Shown: positions 16,073 to 24,622 of the stretch, in pieces
Layout: each line of letters starts with the position of its first letter
Position numbering within the stretch: position 1 is the stretch's first letter
Assembly (NCBI GenBank): GCA_934096315.1
Contig: CAKOLT010000002.1
Coordinates: 44,049 to 108,048 of the forward strand
Origin: an uncultured Bacilli bacterium
GTDB taxonomy: Bacteria; Bacillota_I; Bacilli_A; RF39; UBA660
Direction of reading: 5' to 3'
DNA: 64,000 nucleotides
Position numbers and translations under genes: made by a program
Notes under the pieces: generated by a model
Databases searched by the model: none
Seen by the model: the letters and a program-made list of their open reading frames with translations, nothing else
Told to the model about the DNA's origin: nothing

Positions 16073-17919
16073 CAAAAAAAATGAAAAAGGATCTAAAAAA
16101 AATAATAATATCAATATTATTATTAATTCCAGCTTTACTAATAAGTTCAAAAATTAAAATAATACTATTTCTTTGTTCATATATAGTTGTAGGGTATAAT
16201 ATAATAATAAAAGCATTCAAAAACATAAAAAGAGGAAAAGTTTTTGATGAAAACTTTTTAATGACAGTAGCAACTCTTGGGGCATTACTAATTGGAGAAT
16301 TACCAGAAGCAGTAACTGTTATGCTATTTTATCAAATAGGAGAATTATTCCAAAGTTATGCTGTAGGTAAATCAAGAAATTCAGTAATAGAACTAATGAG
16401 TATTAAACCAGATTATGCAAACGTAATTAGGGAAGATAAATTGCAAAAAATATCTCCTGAAGAAGTAGAAGTAGGGGAAATAATAGAAATCAAACCAGGA
16501 GAAAAAATTCCTCTAGATGGTATAATTACTGAAGGAGAAACACAGTTAAACACATTTGCAATAACTGGAGAATCAGTTCCAAGATTAGCAAAAGTAAAAG
16601 ATGAAGTAATAAGTGGGTGTATAAACACAGAATGTAAAATAAAAGTAAAAGTTACAAAAAAATTTAAAGAATCCACAGTAAATAAAATATTAGAGTTAGT
16701 GGAAAATGCTAGTAGCAGAAAATCAAAATCTGAAAACTTTATAACAAAGTTTGCAAAATATTACACTCCAATAGTAGTTATCTGTGCACTTCTTCTTGCA
16801 ATTATCCCTCCAATTGTATTAAACGAACAATTTAACATATGGATCTATAGAGCATTGTCATTTCTAGTGGTATCCTGTCCATGTGCTCTAGTAGTGTCAA
16901 TTCCCTTAAGTTTTTTCGGAGGAATTGGAGCCTCTTCAAAACTAGGAGTACTAATTAAAGGTAGTAACTATTTAGAAGCATTATCAAATACTGAAATAAT
17001 AGTATGCGACAAAACAGGCACTCTAACTGAGGGAGTATTTGAAGTAATAGAAGTCTTACCTCAGGAAATAAGCAAAGAAGAACTTTTAAAATATGCTAGT
17101 TATGCCGAATGCTACTCAAACCATCCAATATCAAAATCAATTCAACAAGCATATGGCAAAAAGATAAACTCATCCAAAGTAAAAGATATAAAAGAAATAT
17201 CAGGAAAAGGAATAAAGGCAGTAATAGGGGGTAAAAATGTTCTTGTGGGGAATGAAAAATTAATGCAAGAAAACAACATAAAAATTGTTAAATCACAAAA
17301 CATTGGAACAATTATCTACGTATCAATAAACAATAAATTTTCTGGATCAATAACAATATCAGACAAAATAAAAGATGACTCCTACAAAGCAATAGAACTA
17401 TTCAGAAAAGAAAATGTAAAGCAAATAGTAATGTTAAGTGGAGACAAAGAAGAAGTTAGCAAACAAGTTTCTGAAAAACTGAAATTAAACAAACACCATT
17501 CAGAGTTATTGCCACAAGATAAAGTAAAAATAGTAGAAGAATTGCTAAAAGAAAAATCTCCAAAAGGAAAACTTGTCTTTATCGGGGACGGAATAAATGA
17601 TGCTCCAGTATTAGCATTATCTGATATAGGCGTAGCAATGGGAGCTTTAGGATCAGATGCAGCTATTGAAGCCGCAGATATAGTAATAATGAATGACGAA
17701 CCATCAAGGCTAGCAAGTGCAATAAAAGTATCACAAAAAACAATGAAAATAGTAAAAGAAAATATAGTACTTGCAATCACAATAAAAATACTAGTATTAA
17801 TATTATCGGCACTGGGTATAGTCACAATGTGGGCAGCAGTTTTTGCCGACGTTGGTGTTTCAATACTAGCAATTCTAAATGCATTAAGGCTACTTACAAT
17901 AAAACAAAGATTGGAATAA
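16069..17919 (+). CDS. P1B-type ATPase, Zn/Cd/Pb efflux (CadA/ZntA-like)
   Basis: 616 residues: actuator motif ITGES, membrane metal site C270-P-C272 in SCPCALVVSIP, phosphorylation motif DKTGTLT (D314), HP motif SNHPIS and hinge GDGINDAP. The CPC motif with a CadC/CzrA-like regulator indicates export of Zn, Cd or Pb rather than Cu. No N-terminal metal-binding domain is present in the pump itself, because it is encoded by the preceding gene. A terminator overlaps the stop codon. The N-terminus begins directly with two membrane helices after a Lys-rich segment. Confidence 0.95.
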   Translation: MTKKMKKDLKKIIISILLLIPALLISSKIKIILFLCSYIVVGYNIIIKAFKNIKRGKVFDENFLMTVATLGALLIGELPEAVTVMLFYQIGELFQSYAVGKSRNSVIELMSIKPDYANVIREDKLQKISPEEVEVGEIIEIKPGEKIPLDGIITEGETQLNTFAITGESVPRLAKVKDEVISGCINTECKIKVKVTKKFKESTVNKILELVENASSRKSKSENFITKFAKYYTPIVVICALLLAIIPPIVLNEQFNIWIYRALSFLVVSCPCALVVSIPLSFFGGIGASSKLGVLIKGSNYLEALSNTEIIVCDKTGTLTEGVFEVIEVLPQEISKEELLKYASYAECYSNHPISKSIQQAYGKKINSSKVKDIKEISGKGIKAVIGGKNVLVGNEKLMQENNIKIVKSQNIGTIIYVSINNKFSGSITISDKIKDDSYKAIELFRKENVKQIVMLSGDKEEVSKQVSEKLKLNKHHSELLPQDKVKIVEELLKEKSPKGKLVFIGDGINDAPVLALSDIGVAMGALGSDAAIEAADIVIMNDEPSRLASAIKVSQKTMKIVKENIVLAITIKILVLILSALGIVTMWAAVFADVGVSILAILNALRLLTIKQRLE

Positions 17920-17929
17920 ACCAATCTTT
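17906..17929. terminator. Terminator between efflux pump and hydrolase
   Basis: AAAGATTGG (17906-17914) and CCAATCTTT (17921-17929) with loop AATAAA; T residues follow on the plus strand. Confidence 0.82.
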
Positions 17930-18661
17930 TTAAATATCAATAGTTCTTTTAATTTCTGTAACATATTTCTTTTTCAAAAACGTTATAACAGAAGTATAAA
18001 CATCTTCTTTTCTATTACCAGTGAAGCAATCATGATTAACACCTTTAATATTAAGTAAAATATTAACCCGTGACTTAACAGAATTATGCACATATTGACA
18101 ACTTTCAATAGGAACAATCTTATCATTAGTGCCATGAATGATTAATATTGGCACAGTAATATTTTTTGGACAATCATGATACTTATCAGTAAGTTTAGTA
18201 AATTGCATAGCAGTCGTAATAGGAACCTTAAATATCCTAGAAACAACAGTATGCATATCAAGTCCTCCAAAAATTTCAGGACTCTTCTTTAAACTAGTTA
18301 AAACATCAATTTTACCATTTTTAAAATACATATATCTAAATGCCGGAGCAGCCAAAACAACTTTCTTGACATACTTATTATATTTATTAGCAATATGACA
18401 CGCAATAACTCCACCCATACTATGTCCAACAACATAAATATTTTTATATCCAACACTAATAAGTTTTTCCATTCTCTTTTCTGCAGCACTTATCCAATCG
18501 TTATAAGTAACACTTGCAATAAAAGTCTTATCATGACCAGGCAAAACAAATGTAAAAACATCAAAAGAAGAAACATACTGTAGTTCATTATAAAGTTCTC
18601 CATAATCATAAGAATTACCTGCAAATCCATGTATTAACAAAATAGCTTTTCTAAAAATCAT
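17930..18661 (-). CDS. Alpha/beta hydrolase (esterase/lipase-like)
   Basis: 243 residues with LLIHGFAGNSYDY (oxyanion region), the nucleophile elbow GHSMGG, the segment ILIIHGTNDKIVP containing the acidic residue, and a late His in GVNHDC. The catalytic triad is therefore complete. It resembles carboxylesterase/monoacylglycerol lipase types (Est30-like). The substrate is unknown. The first five residues are hydrophobic but there is no secretion signal. It lies immediately downstream of the gerA-type operon on the same strand (30 bp gap), so it could be read through from it. Confidence 0.85.
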   Translation of the reverse strand: MIFRKAILLIHGFAGNSYDYGELYNELQYVSSFDVFTFVLPGHDKTFIASVTYNDWISAAEKRMEKLISVGYKNIYVVGHSMGGVIACHIANKYNKYVKKVVLAAPAFRYMYFKNGKIDVLTSLKKSPEIFGGLDMHTVVSRIFKVPITTAMQFTKLTDKYHDCPKNITVPILIIHGTNDKIVPIESCQYVHNSVKSRVNILLNIKGVNHDCFTGNRKEDVYTSVITFLKKKYVTEIKRTIDI

Positions 18662-18691
18662 AACATCACCAATAACATTTTAACAAAAAAA

Positions 18692-19792
18692 TTATTTAAT
18701 TGCTAGTTTTTTCCTCTTTTTTTTAAAAAAAGCTCCCACTGTTAATAAAATCATAATAGGTAATATACTAAAACAAATATATGGATATACCTTGTCAACA
18801 AAATTATTAAAAACTGTATTACTTTTGAAAGATAAATTACAAAGAATAAAAATAACTAGAGAAGAAGACCAAGCAACAATAGGATTAGGTTTATCATTAG
18901 AATTATGCTTAATACTAATAGTAATAAAATAAATTAATAAAGAAACATAACCTATTGCCCCTAAAATCCATTGCATAGCAACTAAATTTTCAATTCTATC
19001 AATAAAATTCATGAAAGAAATTTTTTGCAGCACTACATATTCAGGATACTGATAAGCTCCAATTAAGTATTTTCCAAGTACACCAATAGTAAACAAAATA
19101 ACAAGAAAAACTATAAATATAGATAAAGAATATAGGATAATTCCACTCTTCGCAATATTATGCTTATCCACTAAATTATTAAATGGAATAGATAAAAGTA
19201 TAAATAAAGGAAATATGTTAGTACATGAAATAATTAGACTACTACTAATAATTTTATTAACTCCATTATTCATAATAGGCAAGAAATTATCAATTTTAAA
19301 ATGAGGAATAAGTCCAACAACTGCAATCAAAAATAACAATAAATTTATAATAAGAATTATAAAACCAACCCTAGAAACAACTTGAAACCCTTTACACACG
19401 TTTATAGTAATAACAATAATCATAAGAAGAGACACGACAAATAATGGAGTTCTAATTAAATATTGTGAAGAAACAAAGTTAGAAATACTAAACATATTTG
19501 TAAGAGCAATAATTATACAAATAGCAATTAAAACATAATTAATAATGTTTCCAAATAATTTTCCAAAAACATCTTTAGAAACATCACATATAGATAAATT
19601 ATGATTATAATTACCCAAATAATAAAGCATAAACAAATAAAGAAATCCAATTAATCCCATAAAAATTATACAAAAATAACCATCGTTATTAACCATTTTA
19701 AATATAATATGAGTTCCAATACCTGCAACTGCACCAATTATTGGAAAAACCATTAAGCATACAAGTTGTAAACAATTAATCTTCCATTTCAT
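18692..19792 (-). CDS. gerAB: Spore germination protein GerAB-like (germinant receptor B subunit)
   Basis: 366 residues with about ten membrane helices, a member of the amino acid-polyamine-organocation transporter superfamily used as ligand-binding subunit of spore germinant receptors. The N-terminus (LVCLMVFPIIGAVAGIG) and the loop KDVFGKLFGNIINYVL match GerAB proteins. The gene overlaps gerAC by 17 bp and is last in the operon gerAA-gerAC-gerAB. The order A-C-B, rather than the Bacillus A-B-C, occurs in other Bacillota. The protein ends with a strongly basic FKKKRKKLAIK tail. Confidence 0.85.
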   Translation of the reverse strand: MKWKINCLQLVCLMVFPIIGAVAGIGTHIIFKMVNNDGYFCIIFMGLIGFLYLFMLYYLGNYNHNLSICDVSKDVFGKLFGNIINYVLIAICIIIALTNMFSISNFVSSQYLIRTPLFVVSLLMIIVITINVCKGFQVVSRVGFIILIINLLLFLIAVVGLIPHFKIDNFLPIMNNGVNKIISSSLIISCTNIFPLFILLSIPFNNLVDKHNIAKSGIILYSLSIFIVFLVILFTIGVLGKYLIGAYQYPEYVVLQKISFMNFIDRIENLVAMQWILGAIGYVSLLIYFITISIKHNSNDKPNPIVAWSSSLVIFILCNLSFKSNTVFNNFVDKVYPYICFSILPIMILLTVGAFFKKKRKKLAIK

Positions 19793-20948
19793 AAATACCT
19801 CCTAAGCCATTACCTTTAGCAAAAAGATTTACATCGGAATTAACTTCCAACTTAATATTACGAAAATATTCATCCCAATTGTCCTTAATTTTATTATAAT
19901 ATTTATTATTCTTTTTATAGTACAAATCCTCTATCCCATATATATCACTATCATATTTTTCCATAATATCCTTAAAAGCTGATTTAATCATTTTTTCAAT
20001 ACTTTTATTTAAATCATTATTCATTTTTTCAATAACTTTAGGTTTAGTTAAATCAAGTTTACAATTAACTTCCGCAATAGCCCCTCTCCCTTTAATGTTA
20101 AGAATAATCTTACCATCTTTTTTAGCATCCAAACTACTCTTAACATCAGTTAAATCAGCAATAGCATAATTACTATCATCACAATTATATCTAATTATTG
20201 TCTTATTTAAATTACCAATGATAAAACTATAAGAAAGACTTTCTTTTTCAGACAAATACCCTCTAAATTTATTATTCTTAAATACACTCATTGTAGAAAT
20301 TCTAACATTGGCATTATAGTTTGACGTTTTTAAATTTTCTGTATCTTCTCCTCCATTTTTATTGCCTATAATTTCTAAAGAAGGAATAGTAATTTCCATT
20401 TTTGGATTTAAATATTTGTTAAGTAAATCACTAAACTTAACTATCTCATTCATTCCTAGTATATTATCACTATCTAGTAAACTATTTGCAATATCTTCAC
20501 TAGAAAGATTAACTAAAGGAGTAATAACCTCAAGTACATCACGAGGATTACTATCTTTACTAATAAGTACAAAAAATTCATTTCTAACATCTGGGTTTCT
20601 ATATATAAAATCAACAACATTAGCTAAATGATTTTTAGCAACCTCTTCGCTTAATACCAAAACCTTTAAATGAGAAGCATATAACCTCTTTGATGTAATT
20701 AGAGTAGCCTTTCTCGCAGACTCCTCAAGACTTATTGCAGGGCTATCATAAACAACAAAACTAGCCTGTTCAAATCCGTTACTATTATTGTTATTATTAG
20801 AATTAACTATTTGATAAGAAACCTTATATTCACCATCACTATAATCAATACTAAATGCAGAAATAATAGCAATATCATTAAGTTCCTCATAGTTATAACA
20901 ACCAGTAAGAAGTAGCACAATTAAACATATAAAAATATTTTTTCTCAT
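19776..20948 (-). CDS. gerAC: Spore germination lipoprotein GerAC-like (Ger(x)C family)
   Basis: 390 residues. The signal peptide ends in a lipobox LLLTGC with C17 as the lipidation site, followed by YNYEELNDIAIISAFSID, the typical start of the Ger(x)C family. The YASHLKVLVLSEEVAKN-like segment and the C-terminal helix-rich half fit the three-domain GerAC structure. It is the C subunit of a germinant receptor in the inner spore membrane. It overlaps gerAA by 4 bp and gerAB by 17 bp, so the three are coupled. Confidence 0.9.
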   Translation of the reverse strand: MRKNIFICLIVLLLTGCYNYEELNDIAIISAFSIDYSDGEYKVSYQIVNSNNNNNSNGFEQASFVVYDSPAISLEESARKATLITSKRLYASHLKVLVLSEEVAKNHLANVVDFIYRNPDVRNEFFVLISKDSNPRDVLEVITPLVNLSSEDIANSLLDSDNILGMNEIVKFSDLLNKYLNPKMEITIPSLEIIGNKNGGEDTENLKTSNYNANVRISTMSVFKNNKFRGYLSEKESLSYSFIIGNLNKTIIRYNCDDSNYAIADLTDVKSSLDAKKDGKIILNIKGRGAIAEVNCKLDLTKPKVIEKMNNDLNKSIEKMIKSAFKDIMEKYDSDIYGIEDLYYKKNNKYYNKIKDNWDEYFRNIKLEVNSDVNLFAKGNGLGGIYEMED

Positions 20949-22390
20949 GATTTATCACCAATTTTAATTTCATTATTAGACAAATATTTAACTCTTTTAT
21001 AATTACCCTTTTCAGAAGTTTTAATTATACTATTTTTAAGACCCGCAATATATGTTGGAACAAATGGCATTAAATATGGTTTTCCAAAAGACTTCAAACT
21101 TGATATTTTAATTATATAATAAGTAAAAGCAAGAACAAGTCCATACATTCCCATAAAAGAAGCCGCTACCATAAAAAATAATCTATACCATCTAAGTCCA
21201 TTAATTAGTTCCTGTTCTGGAAATGATAAAGATGCAATGGAAGTAAGTGCAATAACAATAATCATTATCGGAGACACTAATCCAGCATTAACTGCAGCTT
21301 CCCCCAAAATAAGAGCCCCTACAATTGAAAGTGCACTCGAAGTAAAACTTGGAATTCTAAGATCACTTTCTCTTAAAATTTCAAAAGCAAGTATCATAAT
21401 TAAAGCTTCAAAAAAAGCTGGAAATGGAATATTATTCCTCTGTGCAGCAAAATTAATAATCAAAAGAGTAGGAATCATTTCCTGATTATATGTAGTAATT
21501 GCAATATAAAAAGCAGGAGTTAAAAGAGCAATATAAAAAGCAATGTATTTAACAATTCTTGTAAAAGATACATTAACACCTTTATTATAACGATCTTCAA
21601 TATTTATAAAATAATCATTTAAAAGACCAGGAATAACCAGAGCAAATGGAGAATTATCAATAATAATAACCACTTTACCATTTAATAAGGCATCACATGC
21701 AATATCAGGCCTCTCCGTAGTAATAATTGTAGGAAATACCGATTTATTTTCTTTTTCAATTAAATTTTTAATATCTCCAGAATTCGTAATACCATCAATA
21801 TCAATTTTTTCCAGTTTCTTTTTTATATCATTAACAAGATCATCATACGCAATACCATTTATATGAAGTAAACTAACTTTGGTACTAGTATACTTCCCAA
21901 TTTTAAAATCTGTAACCCATAAATTAGCAGTTTTTATTCTTCTGTAAACAAGACCAATATTAGTTTCTATATTTTCATTAAAACTATCCATCGCACCCCT
22001 GACACTATTTTCAGTAAGTGGTGAAGTAATTCCTCTACTTAAATCTTTACGAGTTTCTAACGCCAAAGGTTTATTATTATCAACTAAAATAATACTAAAA
22101 CCACTATTCAAATAATAAATTAATTCATCATAATTATTAATAACCTTAACTTTAAAATTATCTATATCATTTAATATAACATCATATAATTTTCTTTTTT
22201 TAATGCCCTTATCTTCAATTAAGTCTAAACTTCTAATAACAAAATCACTAATCCCGCTACTTGAAGATATACTATCATTGAAAATAATATAAACTAGACA
22301 TTTACTTATATATTTTTTCCTAAAAACAATATTACCATTATTATTAGTATCCTTTTTAATTTTATTAATAATATTTTCTACATCCCACAT
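20945..22390 (-). CDS. gerAA: Spore germination protein GerAA-like (germinant receptor A subunit)
   Basis: 481 residues: a soluble N-terminal half, then a membrane half. The family hallmarks are the segments GRIISPLTEN-like (RGITSPLTENSVRGAMDSFNE), NIGLVYRRIKT, the GKVVIIIDNSPFAL stretch and PFPAFFEALIMILAFEILRES. It is the A subunit that forms the membrane channel of the germinant receptor. It is first in the operon. No other sporulation gene is in the window, but a complete receptor set implies the organism, or a recent ancestor, makes spores. I could not see a convincing sigma-G promoter. Confidence 0.92.
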   Translation of the reverse strand: MWDVENIINKIKKDTNNNGNIVFRKKYISKCLVYIIFNDSISSSSGISDFVIRSLDLIEDKGIKKRKLYDVILNDIDNFKVKVINNYDELIYYLNSGFSIILVDNNKPLALETRKDLSRGITSPLTENSVRGAMDSFNENIETNIGLVYRRIKTANLWVTDFKIGKYTSTKVSLLHINGIAYDDLVNDIKKKLEKIDIDGITNSGDIKNLIEKENKSVFPTIITTERPDIACDALLNGKVVIIIDNSPFALVIPGLLNDYFINIEDRYNKGVNVSFTRIVKYIAFYIALLTPAFYIAITTYNQEMIPTLLIINFAAQRNNIPFPAFFEALIMILAFEILRESDLRIPSFTSSALSIVGALILGEAAVNAGLVSPIMIIVIALTSIASLSFPEQELINGLRWYRLFFMVAASFMGMYGLVLAFTYYIIKISSLKSFGKPYLMPFVPTYIAGLKNSIIKTSEKGNYKRVKYLSNNEIKIGDKS

Positions 22391-22471
22391 AAAACCACCA
22401 TTTGTATTATTACCATTAATTAAAATATTATGTAGTTATAAAATAATTAATTGTAAACTAATTCAAAAATC

Positions 22472-22500
22472 TTGTAACTGTTTTAAAAATATGATAAACT
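22472..22500 (+). promoter_or_regulatory. Promoter of the S41 protease gene
   Basis: TTGTAA (22472-22477), 17-bp spacer ending in TGA (extended -10), TAAACT (22495-22500). Confidence 0.6.
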
Positions 22501-22524
22501 ATTTTTAGAAAAGATGGTGGGACA

Positions 22525-23769
22525 ATGACAAGAAAAACTAAAAATACAGACCAAGAAAAAAATAAAAAAAGTAAAAGAAATAAAAATTCATATTCGTTTG
22601 AAGAAGTATTTATCATTATGATAATATCACTGGTAATTGGCTTTTTTACATGCTTTTCATTAAATAGAATATTATATGGAAATTATGACTACAAAATAAT
22701 TTCAAAAGATTTAAAAAAATTTATTTCTGCTTACCAAACAGTAATTAAGAATTATCCAAAAGAACTTGACAAAGAAAAATTAGTAGAAAATGCTATTGAG
22801 GGTATGTTAAATTCAATCGGTGACAAATACACAACATATAATGACATAGAAAATACAAATTCTTTTAATGAAACTGTAAGTGGTACCTACGAAGGTATTG
22901 GATGCTTAGTGTCAACTACTGAAGATGGAATAAAAGTTATCGAAGTTTTCGAAGATAGTCCAGCAAGCAAAGCCTCATTAAAAGAGGGAGATATTATAAA
23001 AGAAATAGATAATGAAGATTTTACATCAAAAACAAGTAATGACATGTCAGAGTATGTAAAGAACGCTACAAACAAGGAAATAAAACTTTTAATTGTACGG
23101 GATGGAGAAGAAAAAGAAATAAAGATTAAAAGAAAAAAAGTTGAAGTGCCAACCGTAACAGGAAAAGTCTATGAAGTAGAAAACAAAAAGATAGGATATA
23201 TAGATATCTCAATATTCTCATCAGTAACCGACAAACAATTTAAAGAAAAACTAAAATCTTTAGAAAAAGAAGATATAAAATGTTTAGTCATAGATGTAAG
23301 AGATAACAGCGGTGGTTACTTAAACGTAGTAACAAATATTTCCAATATAATTTTAGAAAAAGGAAAGACAATATATAAAATAGAAAAAAGCAAAAATAAT
23401 GTAAACGAAAAAAAGGACACAACCAAGGAAAAAAGAACATATCCAATAGCTATTATAGTAAATTCATCCAGTGCTTCTGCATCAGAAATATTAGCATCTG
23501 CAATTAAAGAAAGTTATGGAGGGTTTGTCGTAGGCACTAATACATATGGAAAAGGAACAGTGCAACAAACCATGAAATTAGAAGATGGAAGTATGATAAA
23601 GTACACAATAGAAAATTGGTTAACTCCAAATGGAAATTGGATAAATGAAGTAGGGGTTACCCCAACAAATTATGTAGAATTGGAAGAAACATATTACGAA
23701 AATCCAATTCCTGAAAATGACAATCAATTGCAAGAATCACTACTTTTAGTGGCCAAAAACCAGAAATAA
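22525..23769 (+). CDS. Carboxyl-terminal processing protease, S41 family (CtpA-like)
   Basis: 414 residues: basic N-terminus, one membrane helix (about 29-50), a PDZ domain (YEGIGCLVSTTEDGIKVIEV to roughly residue 200), and the S41 core. Catalytic Ser and Lys are visible with the expected spacing of 25: S318 in SSASASEIL and K343 in YGKGTVQ. It cleaves extracytoplasmic proteins near their C-terminus. The peptidoglycan-binding domain found at the end of many CtpA proteins is missing. In spore formers such proteases include CtpB, which activates sigma-K; whether this is the equivalent cannot be told. A GGTGGG ribosome binding site precedes ATG 22525. Confidence 0.9.
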   Translation: MTRKTKNTDQEKNKKSKRNKNSYSFEEVFIIMIISLVIGFFTCFSLNRILYGNYDYKIISKDLKKFISAYQTVIKNYPKELDKEKLVENAIEGMLNSIGDKYTTYNDIENTNSFNETVSGTYEGIGCLVSTTEDGIKVIEVFEDSPASKASLKEGDIIKEIDNEDFTSKTSNDMSEYVKNATNKEIKLLIVRDGEEKEIKIKRKKVEVPTVTGKVYEVENKKIGYIDISIFSSVTDKQFKEKLKSLEKEDIKCLVIDVRDNSGGYLNVVTNISNIILEKGKTIYKIEKSKNNVNEKKDTTKEKRTYPIAIIVNSSSASASEILASAIKESYGGFVVGTNTYGKGTVQQTMKLEDGSMIKYTIENWLTPNGNWINEVGVTPTNYVELEETYYENPIPENDNQLQESLLLVAKNQK

Positions 23770-23787
23770 GCATAAAAAAGCTTATTT
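23764..23787 (+). terminator. Terminator of the S41 protease gene
   Basis: AAATAAGC (23764-23771) and GCTTATTT (23780-23787) with an 8-nt A-rich loop, followed by more T residues. Confidence 0.82.
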
Positions 23788-23810
23788 TTTTTAACAAATC
23801 AGAAAAAAAT

Positions 23811-23851
23811 GTAACCAAAACGGTAACAAATTCAAAAAAGTGTGATATAAT
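23811..23851 (+). promoter_or_regulatory. agrA promoter with direct repeat over the -35 region
   Basis: TATAAT at 23846-23851 is preceded by TGA (extended -10). The -35 position carries GTAACA (23823-23828), and a second copy GTAACC lies 12 bp upstream (23811-23816). A direct repeat over a weak -35 box next to a LytTR regulator gene is a plausible autoregulatory site, though the 12-bp period differs from the usual LytTR spacing of about 21. Confidence 0.4.
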
Positions 23852-23899
23852 ATCAGTGAATTTTGTCGAAAGGAAAAAAAAGCCGAAAGGAAGAGTAAA

Positions 23900-24622
23900 A
23901 TGTTAAGGTTCATAATATGTGAAGACAAACAAAGAGATTCAGAAAGAACAAGATTAGTAATAAATAGGGCGATGGCAAAGTATGAAATAGATTATAGGAT
24001 AACAGCATATCCTGGATTAACCACTGAGCTAGAAAGATTTATTGAGACCAACGACGAACCCAAAATATATCTATTAGATATAGAACTTATAAATAGTTCT
24101 GGAATTGAAGTTGCAACAGTAATAAGGAGATTAGACTGGAAAAGTTTTATTGTGTTTACGACGGAGTTTTCAACTTTTAAAGATGAAGTATACTCAAATA
24201 GGATAATGGCAGTAGACTATATAAGTAAATCATCGGATTATGAAAACAGGTTAACTAAAGCAATTCAAAGTATATACGAATCATTAGAAAGAGATCAAAT
24301 ACTAGAATTTAGTTATTGTAACACATTCTACAGATTACCGTACAAACAAATAACATACATAGAAAAAGAACAACTACAAAATAAGTGTATAATCCATACA
24401 ATTGATGGAAAGAATTACCCGTATGCGGCTGGTATAGGGGAAATAATGAAAAAATTAGGCTCCAACTTTTATCAATCACATCAATCAGGAATAATTAACA
24501 CAGATCTGGTCAGGGAAATAGACTTTAGTAATAATTATATAACTTTTAAAAATGATGAAAAAGTTAATCTACTATCAGAACGAAAAAAGAAAGGATTGAA
24601 AGAGCGTGCAAAGCATATATAG
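23900..24622 (+). CDS. agrA: AgrA-like LytTR response regulator
   Basis: 240 residues. The receiver domain has the acid pocket E8-D9 and phosphoacceptor D60 (YLLDIEL), with FTTEF and a Lys in SKSSDY. The C-terminal half (from about 135) is a LytTR DNA-binding domain: the segments ITYIEKEQLQNKCIIHT, FYQSHQSGIINTDLVREID and KVNLLSERKK are characteristic. It activates target promoters on quorum signal. The kinase gene overlaps its end by 17 bp. A repeated CGAAAGGAA (23867-23875 and 23884-23892) lies in the leader; the second copy is the ribosome binding site. Confidence 0.93.
   Translation: MLRFIICEDKQRDSERTRLVINRAMAKYEIDYRITAYPGLTTELERFIETNDEPKIYLLDIELINSSGIEVATVIRRLDWKSFIVFTTEFSTFKDEVYSNRIMAVDYISKSSDYENRLTKAIQSIYESLERDQILEFSYCNTFYRLPYKQITYIEKEQLQNKCIIHTIDGKNYPYAAGIGEIMKKLGSNFYQSHQSGIINTDLVREIDFSNNYITFKNDEKVNLLSERKKKGLKERAKHI

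Noticed and set aside
17382..17924. 180-codon minus-strand frame opposite the metal efflux pump
   Set aside because: The opposite strand encodes the DKTGTLT and GDGINDAP ATPase; the antisense product has no recognisable motif or start site.
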